Shown here in pieces: positions 62,501-64,000 of a stretch of 64,000 nt of DNA (positions are counted from its first letter, which is position 1; every line of letters starts with the position of its first letter). Both the position numbers and the translations under genes were made by a program. The notes under the pieces were generated by a model, which was not told the DNA's origin, made no database searches, and worked only from the letters and a program-made list of their open reading frames with translations. Origin of the DNA: Centropus unirufus (Eukaryota; Chordata; Aves; Cuculiformes; Centropidae); contig VYZI01000135.1 in NCBI GenBank assembly GCA_013397695.1, forward strand, positions 1,440,150-1,504,149. Direction: 5' to 3'.

Positions 62501-63079
62501 CAAGGGAGCCTGAGTTCCTCATCAGTAAACGAGGAGATGAAGGAGGTGGGGGAAGTACTTTTCATTTGCTCCTACTGAAAATATATTATGCATACAAAAA
62601 TTATTTTGAGCTGAATTTCAAACAAAAGGCAACAGTTTTATGCCAACTGCATCCTTATGGAAAGAGGGATAGATTTCTGACAGTGAACAGGAAAATAAGA
62701 AAACAATAAACAAAACTTAAAGTGGATTTGATGATTTTGAAATAACCTGTCTGGATTTGATGGGAAAAGTCTTTAGTGTTTCTGAGAATTCAGGTAATGG
62801 CCAATTACTTTCACTAAGTAATTCTTAGAATAGTCCAATAATGATGCAAACCTGTATATTATTATGTTTGGTTTCCCTCCACTCAAATATCTATTTGGGA
62901 GAAAAATTATCCACTCTTATTATCACAGTAAGGAGTCAAGAAAGAATCCCACTTAATCATGCCTTGCCCTCCAAAAACAGGGGTGGATAGGAATTCAGCT
63001 GGAAGAGTGAGCACCAGTGAGCACCAGGCCAGTGGCAGCCAGTTACTTGAGCAAAATGCTGTAATGTACTACATCCACA
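59539..63079. other. Intergenic, no gene recognised
   Basis: AT-rich DNA with an AAT microsatellite at 61.4 kb. The frames at 61454-61798 (-) and elsewhere have no known domain. Nothing else can be named. Confidence 0.5.
61418..61444. repeat. Microsatellite (AAT)9
   Basis: Nine uninterrupted AAT units, the longest perfect triplet repeat in the window and likely polymorphic. Confidence 0.95.
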
Positions 63080-63692
63080 TGCCTTTCCCTCATCAGGGAG
63101 CTCAGTGCTTCATCCACCCTGGCCTTCAACACTTCCAGTGATGAGGCATCCACAACTTCTCTGGGCAGGCTGTTCCAGTGTTTCACCACTGTCATGGTAA
63201 AAATTTTCTTCCTTATCGCCAATCTAAATGCACTCTTTTTCATTTTAAAACCATTGATCCTTGTCCTGTCACTACAAGCCTTAATGAAAAGTCTTTCTCC
63301 ATCTTCCTTGTGAGATCATATTGAAAGGCCACAAAGGTCGCCTTAGATCCTTCTCTTCTCCAGTCTGAACATCCTCAACTCACTCAGCGTTTCTTCACAG
63401 GAGAGGTATTCCAGCTCTCTGATTACCTTTGAGAGCCTCCTCTGGATCTGCTCCAACAGATCCATTTATTGTGCTGGGGGCCTCAGAAATGGATGCAGTA
63501 CCTCAGGTGGCTTCTCATGAGAGTAGAGTAGCAGGGAAGAATCACTTCCTTCCACCTGCTGGCCGTGTTTATTTTTGATGCAGCCCGAGATACAATTGAC
63601 TTTCTGGGCAGAAAATGCATATTACTGGTTTAGGTCCAATTTTCATCTACCAGTATCCCTAAGTCTTTCTCTACAGGGCTGCTCTCACGGAA
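63080..63692 (-). mobile_element. CR1 LINE fragment, about 0.6 kb
   Basis: CR1-family copy on the minus strand. It encodes FRLAIRKKIFTMTVVKHWNS and LPREVVDASSLEVLKARVDE in the 63100-63240 part (C-terminal ORF2). Further 5' element text has a broken frame: the antisense has 'catcctcaactcactcagcg', 'gcctcctctggatctgctcc' and 'gtccctaagtc'-like words up to about 63690. The usual 3' tail and octamers are not visible at the left edge, so the 3' end is lost or diverged. Confidence 0.88.
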
Positions 63693-64000
63693 AATTCTGT
63701 AATATTGCCCAGGTTTCTTAGTATTCAGATTTTTCTTTGCTTTAGGCATTCCACAAAAATACATTCATATTTGTTATTAAAGCTAATTTTTTTCATCTTT
63801 AAATCTTTTACAAAGTTAACTGATAACACCAAAGGGCACCCAGGATCAGAGAGTGAATTTGTACAGATTTTTATAGTCCTGAGGACTTGAAAAGACTTCA
63901 ATTCTGTCTTTGTTTCAAAGAGAGAATTTGAGACATTGGGTAGGTAAAAAAGGGATTGATAGATGTAGAAAGTGTAAAGGAGAAATGAGCTTGAAAGCCT
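63693..64000. other. Right edge of window, no gene recognised
   Basis: AT-rich. A short piece at about 63810-63835 (KLTDNTKG in one frame) faintly recalls the CR1 reverse-transcriptase core but is too short to call. Confidence 0.4.

Noticed and set aside
63805..63840. KLTDNTKG-like text recalling the CR1 reverse-transcriptase core
   Set aside because: Eight residues only, without the flanking conserved positions.
1..64000. Exons of the expected neighbours NECAB1 and CALB1
   Set aside because: No EF-hand-like or other matching peptide was seen on either strand. Short exons could be missed by eye, but the known wide spacing around TMEM64 makes their absence expected.
1..64000. CRISPR arrays, operons, tRNA or rRNA genes, endogenous viral genes
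   Set aside because: No direct-repeat/spacer pattern, no cloverleaf with A/B boxes, and no recognisable retroviral or other viral text. The genome is a vertebrate's.

Overview
This is a piece of a bird chromosome, most likely an autosome. The only recognisable transposable elements are CR1-type LINEs. Several end in the avian-style 3' tail built from ATTCTATG-like octamers. There are no mammalian SINEs or L1s, base composition is AT-rich outside one CpG island, and the one protein-coding gene has a short, compact structure. The exact species cannot be told from the sequence.

The only gene I can establish is TMEM64 on the + strand. It encodes a multi-pass membrane protein of the VTT/DedA (SNARE-associated Golgi protein) superfamily. 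Its GC-rich promoter and first exon lie at about 24.98-26.5 kb, exon 2 at 30963-31118 and exon 3 at 35475-35669. A 3' UTR of about 2.3-2.6 kb follows, to about 38.0-38.25 kb. All three exons are read in phase 0 and join into an uninterrupted 319-codon stretch. The N-terminal part of exon 1, including the probable start codon, is lost in a 381-base run of N (25512-25892). Just upstream is an array of 15 units of 19-23 bp, most carrying a GGGCGTGGC box (Sp/KLF-type).

Region by region: 1-24.9 kb is AT-rich, apparently non-coding sequence. It holds two ancient LINE pieces (about 1.85-2.24 and 3.01-3.42 kb), CR1 copies near 10.5, 12.2, 14.4 and 17.3-18.3 kb, and one weak candidate for an orphan coding exon at about 11.0-11.17 kb. 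From 25 to 38 kb is TMEM64, with two CR1 insertions in intron 2. From 38.2 to 64 kb is again gene-poor, with CR1 copies near 39.0, 42.5, 44.7 and 63.1 kb, fainter fragments near 56.2 and 59.5 kb, and several short tandem repeats.

Large gene-poor flanks fit what I recall of vertebrate synteny: TMEM64 lies between CALB1 and NECAB1 with wide intergenic spaces. No exon of either neighbour was recognised here. I found no convincing RNA gene, no endogenous virus, no CRISPR and no clearly new multi-gene system. The most unusual structure is the promoter repeat array.
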